Shown: piece by piece, positions 48,001 through 62,603 of the stretch
Layout: every line of letters starts with the position of its first letter
How positions within the stretch are numbered: the stretch's first letter is position 1
Assembly (NCBI GenBank): GCA_023935145.1
Contig: CM043703.1
Coordinates: 26,869,727 to 26,933,726, forward strand
DNA from: Bretschneidera sinensis
Lineage: Eukaryota; Streptophyta; Magnoliopsida; Brassicales; Akaniaceae
Length of the DNA stretch: 64,000 bases
Reading direction: 5' to 3'
Translations under genes and position numbers: made by a program
The notes under the pieces: model-generated
The model's input: only the letters and a program-made list of their open reading frames with translations
What the model was told of the DNA's origin: nothing
The model's database searches: none

Positions 48001-50144
48001 AATAAAATAATAATAAAAATAAAAATGTTCATTTTCAAAACGCTTAAAGATTTTATAAATTATCTTTTAAAAATTTGACTTAATTTCTGTTTATGAAAAT
48101 AACTATCAAAAGGTAAAAAGGTCTACTTAAAGCGACCAATCACTTGCCACTTACCACTTACCACTTACCACTTACTAGAAAGCCTACCCAATCGAGTAGT
48201 CACTATGATATCTCGACCAAAAATAAGTGTTTGTGTTTGAAGAAACTACCCATTAGATTTGGACATACTAGTGTTAGTTGCAGTTATCAGCGCTCTACCG
48301 TGTATTAAAGCTCTATTGGTTAAATGGATTTTGTGATGTCGAGATTGAATCCGATTCCTTAGTTGCCGTTGGGAAGTTACAGTCACAGCTTGTGGCTTTG
48401 ATCGGTTTAAAACCAAATGAAAAAATATAAATATTTTTAAATAAATTGAAATGAAATTGTGTTTAAATTTCTTATATTAATTTATAAAAATTCAATTTAA
48501 TTTTTATGTTTAAAATATTTAGAATTAATGAAAAATCCAACAAAAAAAATAAGAGAGGGAGACAAAAGAGAGGAGGGAGAGAAAAAGAGAAAGAAAGATG
48601 AAAGTACATTTATCAAACATAACATTTTATTTTTTATTTTATTGATTTCATTTGTAAATTCTATTAATTTTAATTCAATTTTAATAGAATTTACTACAAG
48701 TTAAGTAAATTCATTTAAAAATAAATTTCATATATTTTTTTTTCAAACATAACAAGTATAAAAATATAAATAAATAAATTTTATAAAATTTATAAAATTC
48801 ATTTATTCTAAACACACTCCAAATTAATTGCAGTTTGCAGAGAATTACTTGGTGAGAGCACATTCATTTTTTCACGGACCGTATGGCCAAAAACTTAATA
48901 TATGGGGTCTCTGGTCTGATGGTTCATGTCAATCCTTGTAGCGGCATTCTTCCATGCCTTCTTGCGGAAAATAACATGCACCACACCAAATGATCTAGTT
49001 TTTTTCTTTTCAACGAACTCAACAAGCTCTCAAGAATGTCTAAATTATAAGGAAAATGTTAAAAAAAATAAAGATAAAAAATAAAAACATTTTAGAAACT
49101 CTTAAGGCCCTTAATGTCTCATAAAAAATAATCTTATATGTAAAACTTGCACTTCTACCATGGAAAAGCAATCTCGCGTGGACACTTATATTGAGAAGTA
49201 CTATAAGGCAAAAATAAAAAGGAATAAAAGGAGAGTTACTTGGTCAATGTTTAATAAGAAATTTAAGCAAAGTGATTTAAACTTGTTTTAAATCAAGTAA
49301 CATTGCCTTAGCATAAGAGGAACTATTATCTTTTTTTAACTCCCCTTTTCTGAAGAAAAATAAAATTCGACTGCCCAAATACCAGACACGTTGAAGAATC
49401 ACAGACCATCAGCTCCTTGGCTGCGAGAAGGGCAACATAAACCTAGTAGGCCCAACCCTGCTTTATCCTTGTGACCTGTGAGTACCACCCCAGGCTCCCC
49501 CAAAGAAAAAAGAGTAACTGCCAAATTTTCCTAAAAACACACTTAGCAAATTTCTAGTTCCTGGGCAGAAATTTTCTCTATCAGAATGACTTTTCTTTTT
49601 TTTACGTTTTTTTTTTATAGGTATTCTATATCAGAATGATAGAAATGTAATTGACAAGCAGAAGCAACAAAATCAATCCATGCTTCCAGATTCCAGAATA
49701 GAGGGGGAAAACCAAAATTAGGACAATAGATGTAATGCCATCTTCATCTTACTGCCGACTTAACTACAAAATCATTTGCTTCTAAGAGAAATAAATATTT
49801 AAAAAAAGAAATATAATATAATACATTCCGCGAGTACAATACAAGTGCTGTCATTTAAATGCCAATAATCATAGAATTAACACTAACAACAGAATCAGAT
49901 AAGTAAACAGTTTAACTAGTTACCCTGCACAGAAAGAACAAAGGTAAAAAGAAACTGAAAATAAGATACTAAATTGAAAATAAACAACTTAATTTGACAT
50001 GGTGACAAATTTGCTTTATGGTAGTTCTAGAAACATTTGAAAAGGCCAGCCTAGATTAAGATCATCTGGAACACTACTGAACTATACCTGAATTCTCAAG
50101 AGAAAACTCTCACCCAAATGGAAGCTCTGATTCCAGCATCATGG
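45060..50144. other. Intergenic DNA between NPSN11 and CKB, no gene recognised
   Basis: 45060-45860 is extremely AT-rich with many TTTAAAAT-type words. At 46911-47111 a minus-strand frame begins MEAELAAFGGRERIEAATQA, and at 46539-46772 another contains VPQGSIDIDNKLLFANVVDN. These look protein-like enough to be exon remnants, but I cannot name them or find splice partners. A G run lies at 47138-47150. ACTTACC repeats (five near-identical units) lie at about 48142-48178. 48420-48800 is low-complexity AT. Nothing else was supported. Confidence 0.5.
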
Positions 50145-52058
<1,914 letters not shown>

Positions 52059-54150
52059 CTACAACCAATATAGATGACATATAATACATCAACAATTTGA
52101 TGATAATGTTGCCCACTCCCATATTCGGGAGAAGCACAACCAAACAACACAAAACACAGAAACAAAAAAAAAAAAGAATAAATCATCATTCTCTGCACCA
52201 TACAAGATGCTTTTCAAATAGGAAAATTAGACATTATAACTAGAAATAAGAAAAGGAATTTCGCATAGGAAATGGCAGAAACATAGCTATAAGAAACAAA
52301 ACAGTGGGAATGCATACAACACTACCCAGACTGAACAACCCACATGATGCATTAAGTATCCTACAAATAAAGTACAAGTCAACTGATATCAGAAATTGAA
52401 AATCTAACAATCTCAGTTCAGGAAAGCCTAACACCTTCATGTCAGTTACAGTACTGCCTTTGACGAGGCTCTTTACACAGGATGCACCCGCCCTCCAAGT
52501 CAATGCAATCTTATCTCACTAGTCATAATAATGAAACAAACATGATTCTTAAAGTTTCCACTTCCTGGAGCAGAAGTTATAGGCTCAGGACAAGTGTAAT
52601 AAAATTTTACCAAGAACCCTTCTATTCAAAACTTACATGAAACATGATACAGAATACACAAGCAGAATATTAGAATCAATCAGTTTTCAAGAAGCATTTG
52701 TGACTAAAGGCCATCCAGATGCTGGCAGAATTTCCATGCAAGTGTTTTTTTTTCTCTTTTGATAAATCTTTCTATGCAACTGTTAAATGTAGTTTACCTT
52801 TTCTTTTCATTTTGGGTTCAATTATTTAAGTAACCATAAGTATCTGGTCAACTGTTCAAAACCAACAGTCCAACCATAAAAGGGTAAGCCAGTGCCTTTC
52901 CAGTGTGATGAGTATTTTGGTTATTGTAGTATGTCCTCGAATGCACTACTAATAACCAAATCAGAAGGCTGGCAGTTTGAAAATCATGCTGCATCATGTG
53001 GTGCAACAAAACATAGTGCTTTTAAAATTGTTATAACAACCCATAGCTTTGTGTATTAAGACCTCTACGAGAGAGTCTTAACCACTTCAACACAAATCAA
53101 ACAACCTTCTCCATACTCATTGGAGGCTTCGAGCTATACTAATTACCCAAACGGTGACAAAATCAATCAATCAAAAGAATTAGAACACTCACAGGAAAGT
53201 AGAATAAAGAACCTTATGCAAAGATCTGTTGCAACAATGAAGCAGGACCAAATGATGGACAGGCAAGTTACACAAATCTTACAAGCAACCTCCTTACCTC
53301 TTATAAATACCAATTCCGAAGCAGAGGGTAAGGATGTACAGAGAAAGCTTTGCATTTACTTAGTTTCTTCTCCCCTAGGATTAAGAATCAAAATGTCCCT
53401 GAGGCACCCTGGATGCTACTACTTTGTTTCATCAACATAATAAGCATAGGTCCATGGCTCTGTAGTTTTATTTATTAAGACATCCTATCACATTCATGCA
53501 CCCAGAAAACAAAACCAAAAAAAATAAAGTGGAAGAAAGCCGGATGGCCCATAGGTTTAGCTTAACAATGATGCTAAGCAAGAGGCAGCAGAAATTTTTA
53601 AAGAATGAGAGATACCACCCATATACCTTAGCACAATAAAGATTTCATACCAAGCTAGTATGGATCAGCTATATGAATCATTTTTTTTTCCAATTCACTT
53701 GGTCTAAAACCATACCCTAGGTAAGACTTTAAAGATCAAATCTTTCTTTGCTACTTCAAGTTAATTCTCAATTGAACTAATCATCAACTTAGTTTGATTA
53801 AAATATACTCAAAAGTTAATTTACATCGATACAATTAACCATGGCAAAAGGCAATTTGTCAGACTCCAATTCTCTCGTCAATCTTATCCAAGTGTTACCT
53901 TTTACACATTATATTTTACAACAAAGCATACCACCCTAAAAAAAAAGCATACCACCCTTTGAAATAAAAAAACAAAAAAACAAAGCATTCCAGCCTTAAC
54001 CTCAGAGAAAATATATGAAAGAAGAAACTTGAGGCTTGACAAGTCTATGCAAAAGGGTCTCTCTAGTTCTGTAATAAAAATTTTAACGTGCGTTCATATG
54101 ACTGTCCTGATATCCAAAACATCACATAGGAAAAAAAAAACAAATTTAAA
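52059..54150 (-). other. Presumed part of CKB intron 1, no exon recognised
   Basis: I read both strands for the serine-rich CKB N-terminus (VDRKRIN, KSSPSTSR, KCSDE-type segments) and found none. Small frames at 52240-52503 and 53120-53440 have no recognisable product. The stretch ends at the LTR of the minus-strand copia element. Confidence 0.5.
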
Positions 54151-54503
54151 CACTACGACCGAAAGTACATAACGAAAATTAAATAAAGATAAAATGCAAT
54201 ACAACCACTTAAAACAGCAGAATTCACTTTAAAAGAATAAAAAGAGCTGAATATACAAAGAAATGTAGAAAATAGTAAAAGAAATAAAGGCCACACAAAA
54301 TGACTTTGCATTGATCGGTATTTATAGTAGGTTACAAGGAAATTCAAATACAGCAGCTCTATCTAACTCCAAATTCAAATACAACAGCTTTATCTAAACT
54401 AACTCCTAAATATAATGAAACAGAAGAATACAAAATTCAAATTACAAAGACAAAGTCAAAAGCAAATCAATTCAAACAATATAAGAGAAAGTGTCTCTAT
54501 CAT
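54150..54503 (-). repeat. 3' LTR of the minus-strand copia element (outer end approximate)
   Basis: It starts TGATAGAGACACTTTC next to the polypurine tract. A TATA box CTATAAATACC lies at about 54319-54329. The outer end near 54150 is uncertain because the partner LTR is outside the window. Confidence 0.7.
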
Positions 54504-54519
54504 GCCCCCTCAAGATGAA

Positions 54520-55346
54520 GCTCGAGTAGAGAGTCCAATCTTGGTCTTGAGAGTAAGAAATGGTGTCCTAGATAGGGGTTTTGTCAAAGCATCAGCAAGC
54601 TGGTCTTTACTAGAAACAAGAGCAACACACAGACATCCCAATTGAACTCGGTCACGAATAAAATGGAAGTCGATAGCCACGTGCTTCATTCTAGAATGGA
54701 AAACTGGGTTGGAACAGAGATTAGTGGCCCCAATGTTATCACATTAAATCACAAGTGAATGTGAAAGTGACACACCAAGTCCAGCCAAGAGAGAGCACAC
54801 CCAGTTGAGTTCGGCGACAATATTTGCAACAGATCGATACTCGGCCTCAGTGTTGGATCGGGCAATAGAGCGCTGCTTCTTGGAACTCCAGGAAATCGGA
54901 TTACGACCAAGGTAAACAATATATGCACTAGTGGAAGTGAAATCATCTATGTTCCCAGCCCAATCAGCATCAAAGAAAACATGTAAAGATTGTGGTGATT
55001 CACGATAGAGGAGTATGTCTTCATTAACCGAACCACAAAGATAACGGAGAAGTTTCTTAACTAGAATCGAATGATTTGAAGTTGATTTATGCATAAATTG
55101 CGACAACTTGTTGACGGCAAAAGCTATGTCTAACCGAGCAAGTAATAGATATTGTAAGCTCCCAATAATGGCACAGTATTCAGATGAATCAGAAAGTGGA
55201 GAACCAGAGTTCAAAGTGATCGGTGGTGAAGTGGGAAGAGGTGTGAGAACAGATTTGGCTTCCATCATTTTTGTATGAGCTAGAAGATCCATTATATAGC
55301 ATCTTTGAGAGAGCAAAAGACCATGAGGATGCGATAAGACTTCCAC
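54520..55346 (-). pseudogene. Reverse transcriptase end and RNase H of the minus-strand copia element
   Basis: The frame holds GSLQYLLLARLDIAFAVN and FFDADWAGNIDDFTSTSAY. SIARSNTEAEYRSVANIVAELNWV follows; these carry the RNase H D and E residues. It continues to LVI, where a TAA near 54745 interrupts the [10 protein letters not shown] segment. The remaining motif [12 protein letters not shown] is at about 54595-54560 and the natural end is near 54514. Confidence 0.9.
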
Positions 55347-55364
55347 ACCTAGAAAATAAGATAG

Positions 55365-56287
55365 CTACCCAAGATCTTTCAAAGAAAATTGTTGAGATAA
55401 TAGAGTCACAAATTGTTGAACAAAACCATCATTATCACCAGTTATAATGATATCATCCACATAAACCAAGAGATAGATAAGATGACCAGCATGTTTGAAA
55501 ATGAACAGAGAAGTATCAGCTAGTGAGTTTTGAAAACCCAAAGCAAGAAGAAATTTGCGAAACTCAGTGTACCAAGCACGTGGCTTTCTTAGCTTGCATA
55601 CATAAGATGGATTATTAGGATCAACAAAGCCTTGTGGTTGTGACATATAGACATCTTCAAAAAGATGACCTTGTAAAAACGCATTATTAATATCAAGTTG
55701 TCGGAAAGACCATCTACGACTAACAGCAAGACTAAGAACAAGGCGTACTGTAGTTGGCTTGACCACAAGGCTAAATGTATCATGATAGTTAACACCAGGA
55801 AATTGATGAAATCCTTTAGCTACTAAACGTGCTTTGTGCTTGTCAATAGAACCATCAGAGTGTCGTTTAATGCGAAAAATCCACTACAACCAACTATATT
55901 TTGACTAGAAGCAGGAGGTACTAGCTCCCATGTCCCATTTCGAAGCAGAGCATCATATTCCTCAGACATGGCCCGACGCCATTTTTGATCCTTGAGGGCT
56001 TGGGTCACAGTGGTGGGTTCTATGCCAGTGGGTGGAGATGGTTGACTGGAAAGATTTAGTTTTTGAATGGGTTTGGTAATGTTGTTTTTGGCTCTTGTGA
56101 TAATTGGGTGGGTGTGAGTAGATTGAGAGGTTGAGGGATTGGAAGTGGTTACTGTGAGAGGTAGTGGGTTGGGCGAAGGTGCAGTGATGGTTGAATTGGA
56201 TGGCAAAGGTTGTGTGTTTGTGGTTAAGGCTAATGGTCCGGTAGATGGCATTAGTACTACGCACTGGGTTTGCCTGATAAATTGCAC
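55365..56287 (-). pseudogene. Reverse transcriptase of the minus-strand copia element
   Basis: The spacer with SRAKNN-type text (about 56090) leads into KWRRAMSEEYDALLRNGTWELVPP (about 55994-55920), then a broken stretch. Next come [29 protein letters not shown] (about 55710-55625) and [11 protein letters not shown] (about 55475-55443), the polymerase aspartates. A shift near 55850 and stops near 55805 and 55365 break the frame. Confidence 0.9.
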
Positions 56288-56437
56288 GTCAGATGAGTGT
56301 CTGTTGGCAAAGGTGCGGATGGCAATGGAACAGTGGTAGGCTAAGGAATCCAGGTAGACACAGTATCAGGTTGTGGATGAGGAAGGTGAGTAGATAGTGC
56401 GTGAAATGGAAACACCGACTCAACAAACTTGACATGC

Positions 56438-57256
56438 CTAAAGACATGTTTTTGATGTGGATGGATGGAAACAAAAATATGCACTCTGTGTAAGAGAGTA
56501 GCCTAGAAAGACACATGGTTTAGAGTGAGCATAAAGTTTGTGAGAGGAATAGGGGCGAAGCCAAGGGTAGCATAAACATCCAAAGATCCGAAGTTTTGAA
56601 TAGTTTGGAGAAGTGCCAAAAATGTTTTCAAAAGGAGACGAAAAATTGAGTGTTGGAGTTGGCATTCTATTAATTAGATAAACTGCAGTAGTTAAAGGTT
56701 GAGGCCAAAAGGTTAAAGGTATTGAGGCATGAGAGAGTAGGGATAAACTTGTTTCAACAATGTGACGGTGTCTTCTTTCTGAGTAGCCATTATGTTCAGG
56801 AGTGTGTGGTGGAGTAGTGAGATGAGAGATTTCATTGGTTGCAAGAAAGTTGGATAAAGCTAAATATTCACAATCATTATCTGAATAAATTGTGCAAATT
56901 TTAAGTGTGAAGTGTTTTTCCACAATAGCTTTACATCTTATAAAAACATCTTTGACCTCAGATTTGTGCTTAAGTGGATAAAACCAGATGTATTTGGTGA
57001 AGTGATCACCAAAGATGACATAATATTTAAATCCATCATGTGAGAAAACAGGTGAAGTCCATACATCAAAGAAAATTATTTCAAGTGGTTGAGAAGACAC
57101 AAGGGAAGAAATAGAAAATGAAAGTTTGTGACTTTTATTGCAGTGACAGGCATTACATAAAAAATTGGAAGACAGTGATGTGGATGAGTCTAATTGATAA
57201 TGAAAAAAATTGTGATTTAAAATAAGAGATGTTGGATGACCTAATCGATGATGCAA
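56438..57256 (-). pseudogene. Integrase of the minus-strand copia element
   Basis: A 272-codon frame includes HHRLGHPT and CNACHCNKSH (the zinc-binding H/C pairs). The catalytic D is in FFDVWTSP, the second D in YSDNDCEY, and the E is in HNGYSERRHRH. The end LRIFGCLCYPWLRPY is the conserved segment that follows the core. The core is intact within the frame. The intact enzyme would insert element DNA into the host genome. Confidence 0.93.
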
Positions 57257-57439
57257 CTCAGAGCAAGTTGTCTTGACACTAGAAAATGCTAACAGAGGAG
57301 AATATATTGGAGAAGAGGATGATCATTCATACACCCCATCCTTCGTTTGGCCTTTCAAAAGAGTTGCCCCCATGTGCAGTTCCTTCACAAGAAAAGAAGA
57401 GGGTAAGAATTCAATGGACACATTATTTAGGAGACAAAA

Positions 57440-57805
57440 CTATGAAATGGAGATTAAGTTTTTCTTCATGTTAGGTACACAAAGAACATTATTTAATTGA
57501 AAAAATGTGCTAGGAGTGTTAAGAGAAGTAGAACCAGTGTGAGTGATCGGGAGACCCGTGCCATCGCCGATCATGATGTCATCAGAACCTGTGTAAGACG
57601 CATGAAGGGATAGATTGCTCAGGTCTGCAGTGACATGATGAGAAGCACCACTGTTTAGTAGCCATGTTGGAGTGTTAGAAGAAGTGTTCACAACAAAGTG
57701 TGCTTGAGGCTGCCATGGTGTTAGAGAGTTGGTCATCGGAGCACTTGTGATGGTGGATGGATGAATGGGAACAAGGAGAAAGGATGGACACTTCTTGGCC
57801 GTGTG
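57440..57805 (-). pseudogene. Zinc knuckle end and protease of the minus-strand copia element
   Basis: It begins with HTAKKC, the second half of the gag zinc knuckle, exactly at the insertion point. The protease active site reads WLLNSGASHHVT, where the usual residue is aspartate (DSGA). The codon at 57653-57655 is AAC, one G-to-A change from GAC. The protease would therefore be inactive. The frame ends NNVLCVPNMKKNLISIS. Confidence 0.9.
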
Positions 57806-57818
57806 TGTCAATGGACTT

Positions 57819-58156
57819 TGTCAATGGATGGCAAAGTCCATATTCTTTTCTTTAATTAAGGTCACTAACTATTCCACTTCACCCACACTTGCCATATATT
57901 CATCATTGTTTTAAGGCTTACTTTAGGCCATGTTTCCTTCCTTGTTTTAAGACTTACTTTAGGCCATGTTTCCTTCCTTGTTTTAAGGCTTACTTTAGGC
58001 CATGTTTCCTTCCTTGTTTTAAGGAATGTCTTTTTCCTTTAACAACCTATATATACTCTTAATTGTATTCTCAATAATAAGAACTCAAGTAAGCATTTGT
58101 ACAATCTCTTTACTCTCTTCAATTCTCACATCTCTTTACTCTCTTAAATTCTAACA
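57819..58156 (+). repeat. 5' LTR of the younger copia element
   Basis: A 338-bp LTR with three tandem copies of a 36-bp unit (TTGTTTTAAGGCTTACTTTA and following) from 57906 to 58013. TATATATAC at about 58050 is a likely TATA region. Ends are TGTCAATGG and TTCTAACA. Confidence 0.95.
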
Positions 58157-58509
58157 TGGTATCAGAGCCGGTTGCTTAGGTTCTTCTCTCGCTTGTAATT
58201 TTTCTCGGTTTCGTGTTTCGGCGTGTTCTGTATTATTCTCGGTGAACTTGACGTGAAAGTTTTTTTTTTGTTGTTTTTCGGTCTTCTCTTTTTGGGTTGA
58301 TGTTGTCGACACCTCTTTTTTTTTTTGTTTGAGCGGTTTCAGCATTCTCGACATCCTCTATTTTCAGAGAGGTGTTTTGTGGCTTTGGGTCTCAGATTTC
58401 TCGGTGTTTTTTTTGTTCTCAGATCTCTTTGGCAGTTTGTTTTTTTTCTGTTTTGGGTGGTTTCGGCATTTTTTTTTGGTCGAGCTATTTTTTTTTGCAC
58501 TTATTTGCA

Positions 58510-61500
58510 ATGGATTCTACACCTGTGTGTGTCAAATTTACGGGCAAAAATTACTCTACATGAGCCTTTCAGTTTGAAATTTTCCTCAAGGGAAAAGAAC
58601 TTTGGGGCCATATCGATAGCACAGATGTTGCACAAACATCCAATACAGACCAATCGAAGGATGTCGGGTATTCTCCTTCTTGGACTGTGCTTGATGCTCG
58701 GATCATGTTTTGGCTTCTTGGTTCGATGGAGCCACATATTGTCACCAACTTGCGTACTCATCACTCTGCTCAATCCATGTGGACTTATCTGAAGAAGGTT
58801 TATCATCAAGATAATGATGCTTATCGCTTTCAGTTAGAGCATGCAATTGACACCTTTCAACATGGCAGTCTTTCCATCCAAGACTATTACTCGGCCTTTC
58901 TGATTCTTTGGACTGACTATACTGATCTTGTTATAGCGGCTGTTCCTGTTGCCACTCTTTCGACTATTCAGCAACTCCACGAGACTAGATGGTGTGATCA
59001 ATTTCTTATGAAACTACGCCCGGAATATGAATCTATTCGCTCCTCTCTGCTGAATAGATCTCCTGTTCCTTCTCTTGATGTTTGTTTTGGTGAGTTACTT
59101 CGTGAAGAACAACGTCTTAGTACTCAAGCCACTCTGGAGCAATCTTATGGTAGTCCAAGAACTGTTGCTTATGCTGCCCAAGGACGCGGATCGCCTACGC
59201 ATTCTAAAAACTTGCAGTGTTTTTGCTGTAAGGAATATGGGCATATTGCTGCCAATTGTCCCAAAAAATATTGCTCTTATTGTAAGAAGAAGGGTCACAT
59301 CATCAAAGAATGTCGTCTCCGCCCACAGAATCGTCAGGCTCAAGCATTTCATACTTCTGTTATTGTACCCTCCGCAGCTCCTAGCTCTTCTTCCAGTGCC
59401 TCCCCAGTTTCGACACCTCCTGCAGCGAATTACTGCACACCCGAAATGGTGCAACAGATGCTAATTTCAGCATTATCTACAATGGGGTTTCAAGGTAAAA
59501 ATTCTACCAAACTCTGGTACGTAGACTCGGGAGCCTTTAATCACATGACGAATACTCCCACCGCTCTGTGTCATGTTCGACCCTATGTTGGTCCATCTGC
59601 CATTCAGACTGCCAATGGCAGTTCTTTACCAATCGCTGCTGTCGGAGATGCCTCTTCTAAATTCATTGATGTGTTTCTTGCTCCTAAACTTTCCACGAAT
59701 CTTATTTCTGTTGGTCAATTAGTTGATAACAATTGTGTTGTTAACTTTTCTGGTGATGGTTGTGTTGTACAGGACCAGGTAACGGGAGAGCTGATCGCGA
59801 AGGGACCTAAAGTGGGGCGCTTGTTTCCACTATTTTTATCTGTCCCAGCAATTTCTCCAGTTTTGTCTATTAAGTCTCTTGCTTGCAATAATGTTCCAAA
59901 TCTGAGTATGGTGTGGCATCGTCGTTTAGGCCATCCCAATACTCAGATCTTATCTCATGTATTGCACTATGGTTTTCTTGATAAAGAAAAATGTTCTTCT
60001 TTATCTCTTAAGTGTGATTCTTGCAAACTTGATAAAAGCAAAATTCTTCCCTTTCCTTTACATGCTAGTAGAGCTTGTCACTGCTTTGATCTTATCCATA
60101 CTGATGTTTGGGGACCTTCCCCCGTTAGTTCACATGAAAAATTTAAATATTATGTGACTTTCATTGATGATTATAGCAGATTCACTTGGGTTTATTTTCT
60201 TCGCTCTAAATCTGAGGTTTTTCGTACTTTCACTAATTTTTTAGCGTATGTTGACAATCAATTTTCTACGACTATTAAGATATTACGCACAGATTCTGGT
60301 GGTGAATATTTGTCTACTGAGTTTCAGGAATTCTTGGCTTTTAAAGGTATTATTCATCAACGTTCATGTCCTGCTACTCCCCAACAGAATGGAGTAGCCG
60401 AACGCAAAAATTGTCATCTTCTTGATGTGGTACGTACTCTCTTGTTAGAATCATCTGTTCCATCAATGTTCTGGGTCGAGGCTTTGAAAACTACTACTCA
60501 CTTGATTAATCGTTTACCTTCCCAAATCTGACACATGGAGTCTCCCTATTTCTGCTTGTTTGCTAAACAACCTAGTTATGATAATCTCCGTATCTTTGGT
60601 TGTGTATGTTTTGTCCATTTACCTCCCCATGAGCGACATAAATTATCTGCTCAATCTGTTAGATGTGCATTCTTGGGATATAATGTGTCAAAAGGGATTT
60701 GTTTGCTATGATCCTACCTTACATCATACACGTATTTCTAGAAATGTTATTTTCTTTGAAAATCAACATTTCTTTCCTATGTCCTCTGAGCCCTCTTCTT
60801 CTACGGTGGTCCTCCCCTCCTTTGAGCAACAATTTTCAGATCTTCATCAAATCAGCTCTCGCTTTAAACCAGGTGTTGTATATACGAGACGCTCCCGACC
60901 ACAGTCTCTTCCGATGGCTCAATCGATATCTGATCCTACCATGCTCCAATCAGTTGCAGCACCTTCAGAACACTTGGTACGTCGCTCTTCTCGAATATCT
61001 TTACCTCCGGATAGGTATGGGTTTGCTTCTGCTCTTACTGCTGCATTGTCTAATTTTGATATTCCCACATGCTACTCACATGCTGTCAAGCATGATTGTT
61101 GGCGACAAGCTATGCAGGAAGAAAATGCTGCTTTAGAGGCCAATCACACCTGGGACATTGCACCTTGTCCTTCCACTATAGTCCCCCTGGGTTGCAAATG
61201 GGTTTACTCCGTCAAGGTTCGATCTGATGGAAGTTTGGATCGTTATAAAGCTCGGCTTGTTGCACTTGGAAATAAACAGGAATATGGTGTTAATTATGAA
61301 GAAACCTTTGCTCATGTGGCTAAGATGACTACTGTTCGTACGATTCTAGCTCTTGCTGCTTCCAATGATTGGCCACTACATCAGATGGATGCCAAGAATG
61401 CTTTTCTTCATGGGGATCTTAAAGAGTGTATTTTTATGAAGCCACCCCCGGGATTGTTTCCTTCTCCAAACTCACATGTGTGCAAGCTTCGTCGCTCCCT

Positions 61501-62596
61501 TTATGGTCTCAAACAAGCTCCAAGGGCTTGGTTTGATAAATTTCGAACTAATTTATTACAATTCTCATTCAAGCAGAGCAAGTATGATACTTCCTTGTTT
61601 CTTCGAAAATCAGACATGGGTATTGTTGTTCTTTGAGTTTATGTTGATGATATTGTGATTACTGGTTCCGATTCTGTTTTACTTGGCCAGCTCAAGACCC
61701 ATCTCTCCGAGTCCTTTCATATGAAAGATCTTGGGTCTCTTAGATATTTTCTCGGTCTTGAGGTGCATCGTAGTCCGTCGGGTATTTCACTCAATCAACA
61801 TAAGTATGCTAGTGACCTGGTCGCTACAGCTGGCCTACAGGAGGCCACTTCTGTTGATACTCCCATGGAATTGAATGTCAAGCTTCGCAAAGAGGAGGGT
61901 GATTTACTTGCTGATCCTAGTTTATACCGAAAGTTGGTGGGTAGTCTTGTCTACCTCACCATTACTAGACCAGACATTTCCTTTGCAGTACAACAAGTCA
62001 GCCAGTTTCTTCAGACCCCTCGTCACCTTCATTTGGTTGCTGTCCGTAGGATCATACGCTATGTTCAGGGCACTTCTGCCCGTGGCTTATTCTTTCCTGC
62101 AGGCAATTCTCCTCGACTTACTGCTTATAGCGATGCTGATTGGGCTGGTTGTGCTGATACACGTCGCTCCATTACTGGTTGGTGTGTGTTCTTAGGTGAT
62201 GCATTGATCTCATGGAAGAGTAAGAAGCAAGACAGAGTTTCTAAGTCATCTACAGAATCTGAGTATCGGGCGATGTCTCTTGCTTGTTCCGAAATTATTT
62301 GGCTTCGAGGTTTGCTTACTGAGCTAGATTTTTCTGCAACTGATCCTACACCTCTACATGCTGATAATACAAGTGCTATTCAGATCACGGCCAATCCTGT
62401 CTATCATGAGTGCACGAAGAATATTGAAGTCGACTGTCACTCTATCCGCGAAGCATTTGAAGCTTGTGTTATCACTCTTCCACATGTTTCCACTGACCTA
62501 CAAATTGCTGATATCTTCACCAAAGCGCTCACTCGCCATCGACATTGCTTCTTAAGCAGCAAAATGATGCTTATTGATCAACCTGCATCAATTTGA
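58510..62596 (+). pseudogene. Gag-Pol polyprotein of the younger copia element, four lesions
   Basis: From ATG 58510, lesions are TGA 58561-58563 (tryptophan expected), TGA 60529-60531, a frameshift near 60685 and TGA 61634-61636 just before the polymerase motif. Domains in order: UBN2-type gag (58570-59200), two zinc knuckles CFCCKEYGHIAANC and CSYCKKKGHIIKEC (59218-59313), and protease WYVDSGAFNHM (about 59515). The integrase zinc site is VWHRRLGHP (about 59911) and the integrase core has D in DVWGP, D in RTDSGGEY and E in NGVAERKN (60103-60410). Reverse transcriptase runs 61100-61900 with YVDDIVITG at 61640, and RNase H has AYSDADWAG and SSTESEYRA (62125-62270). It ends at TGA 62594-62596. 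It could only move if supplied with proteins by another element. Confidence 0.93.
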
Positions 62597-62603
62597 GGGG
62601 GGC

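Noticed and set aside
58325..58792. 155-codon hydrophobic frame at the start of the young copia element
   Set aside because: It is phenylalanine/leucine-rich from the T-rich leader and runs out of frame with the true gag start.
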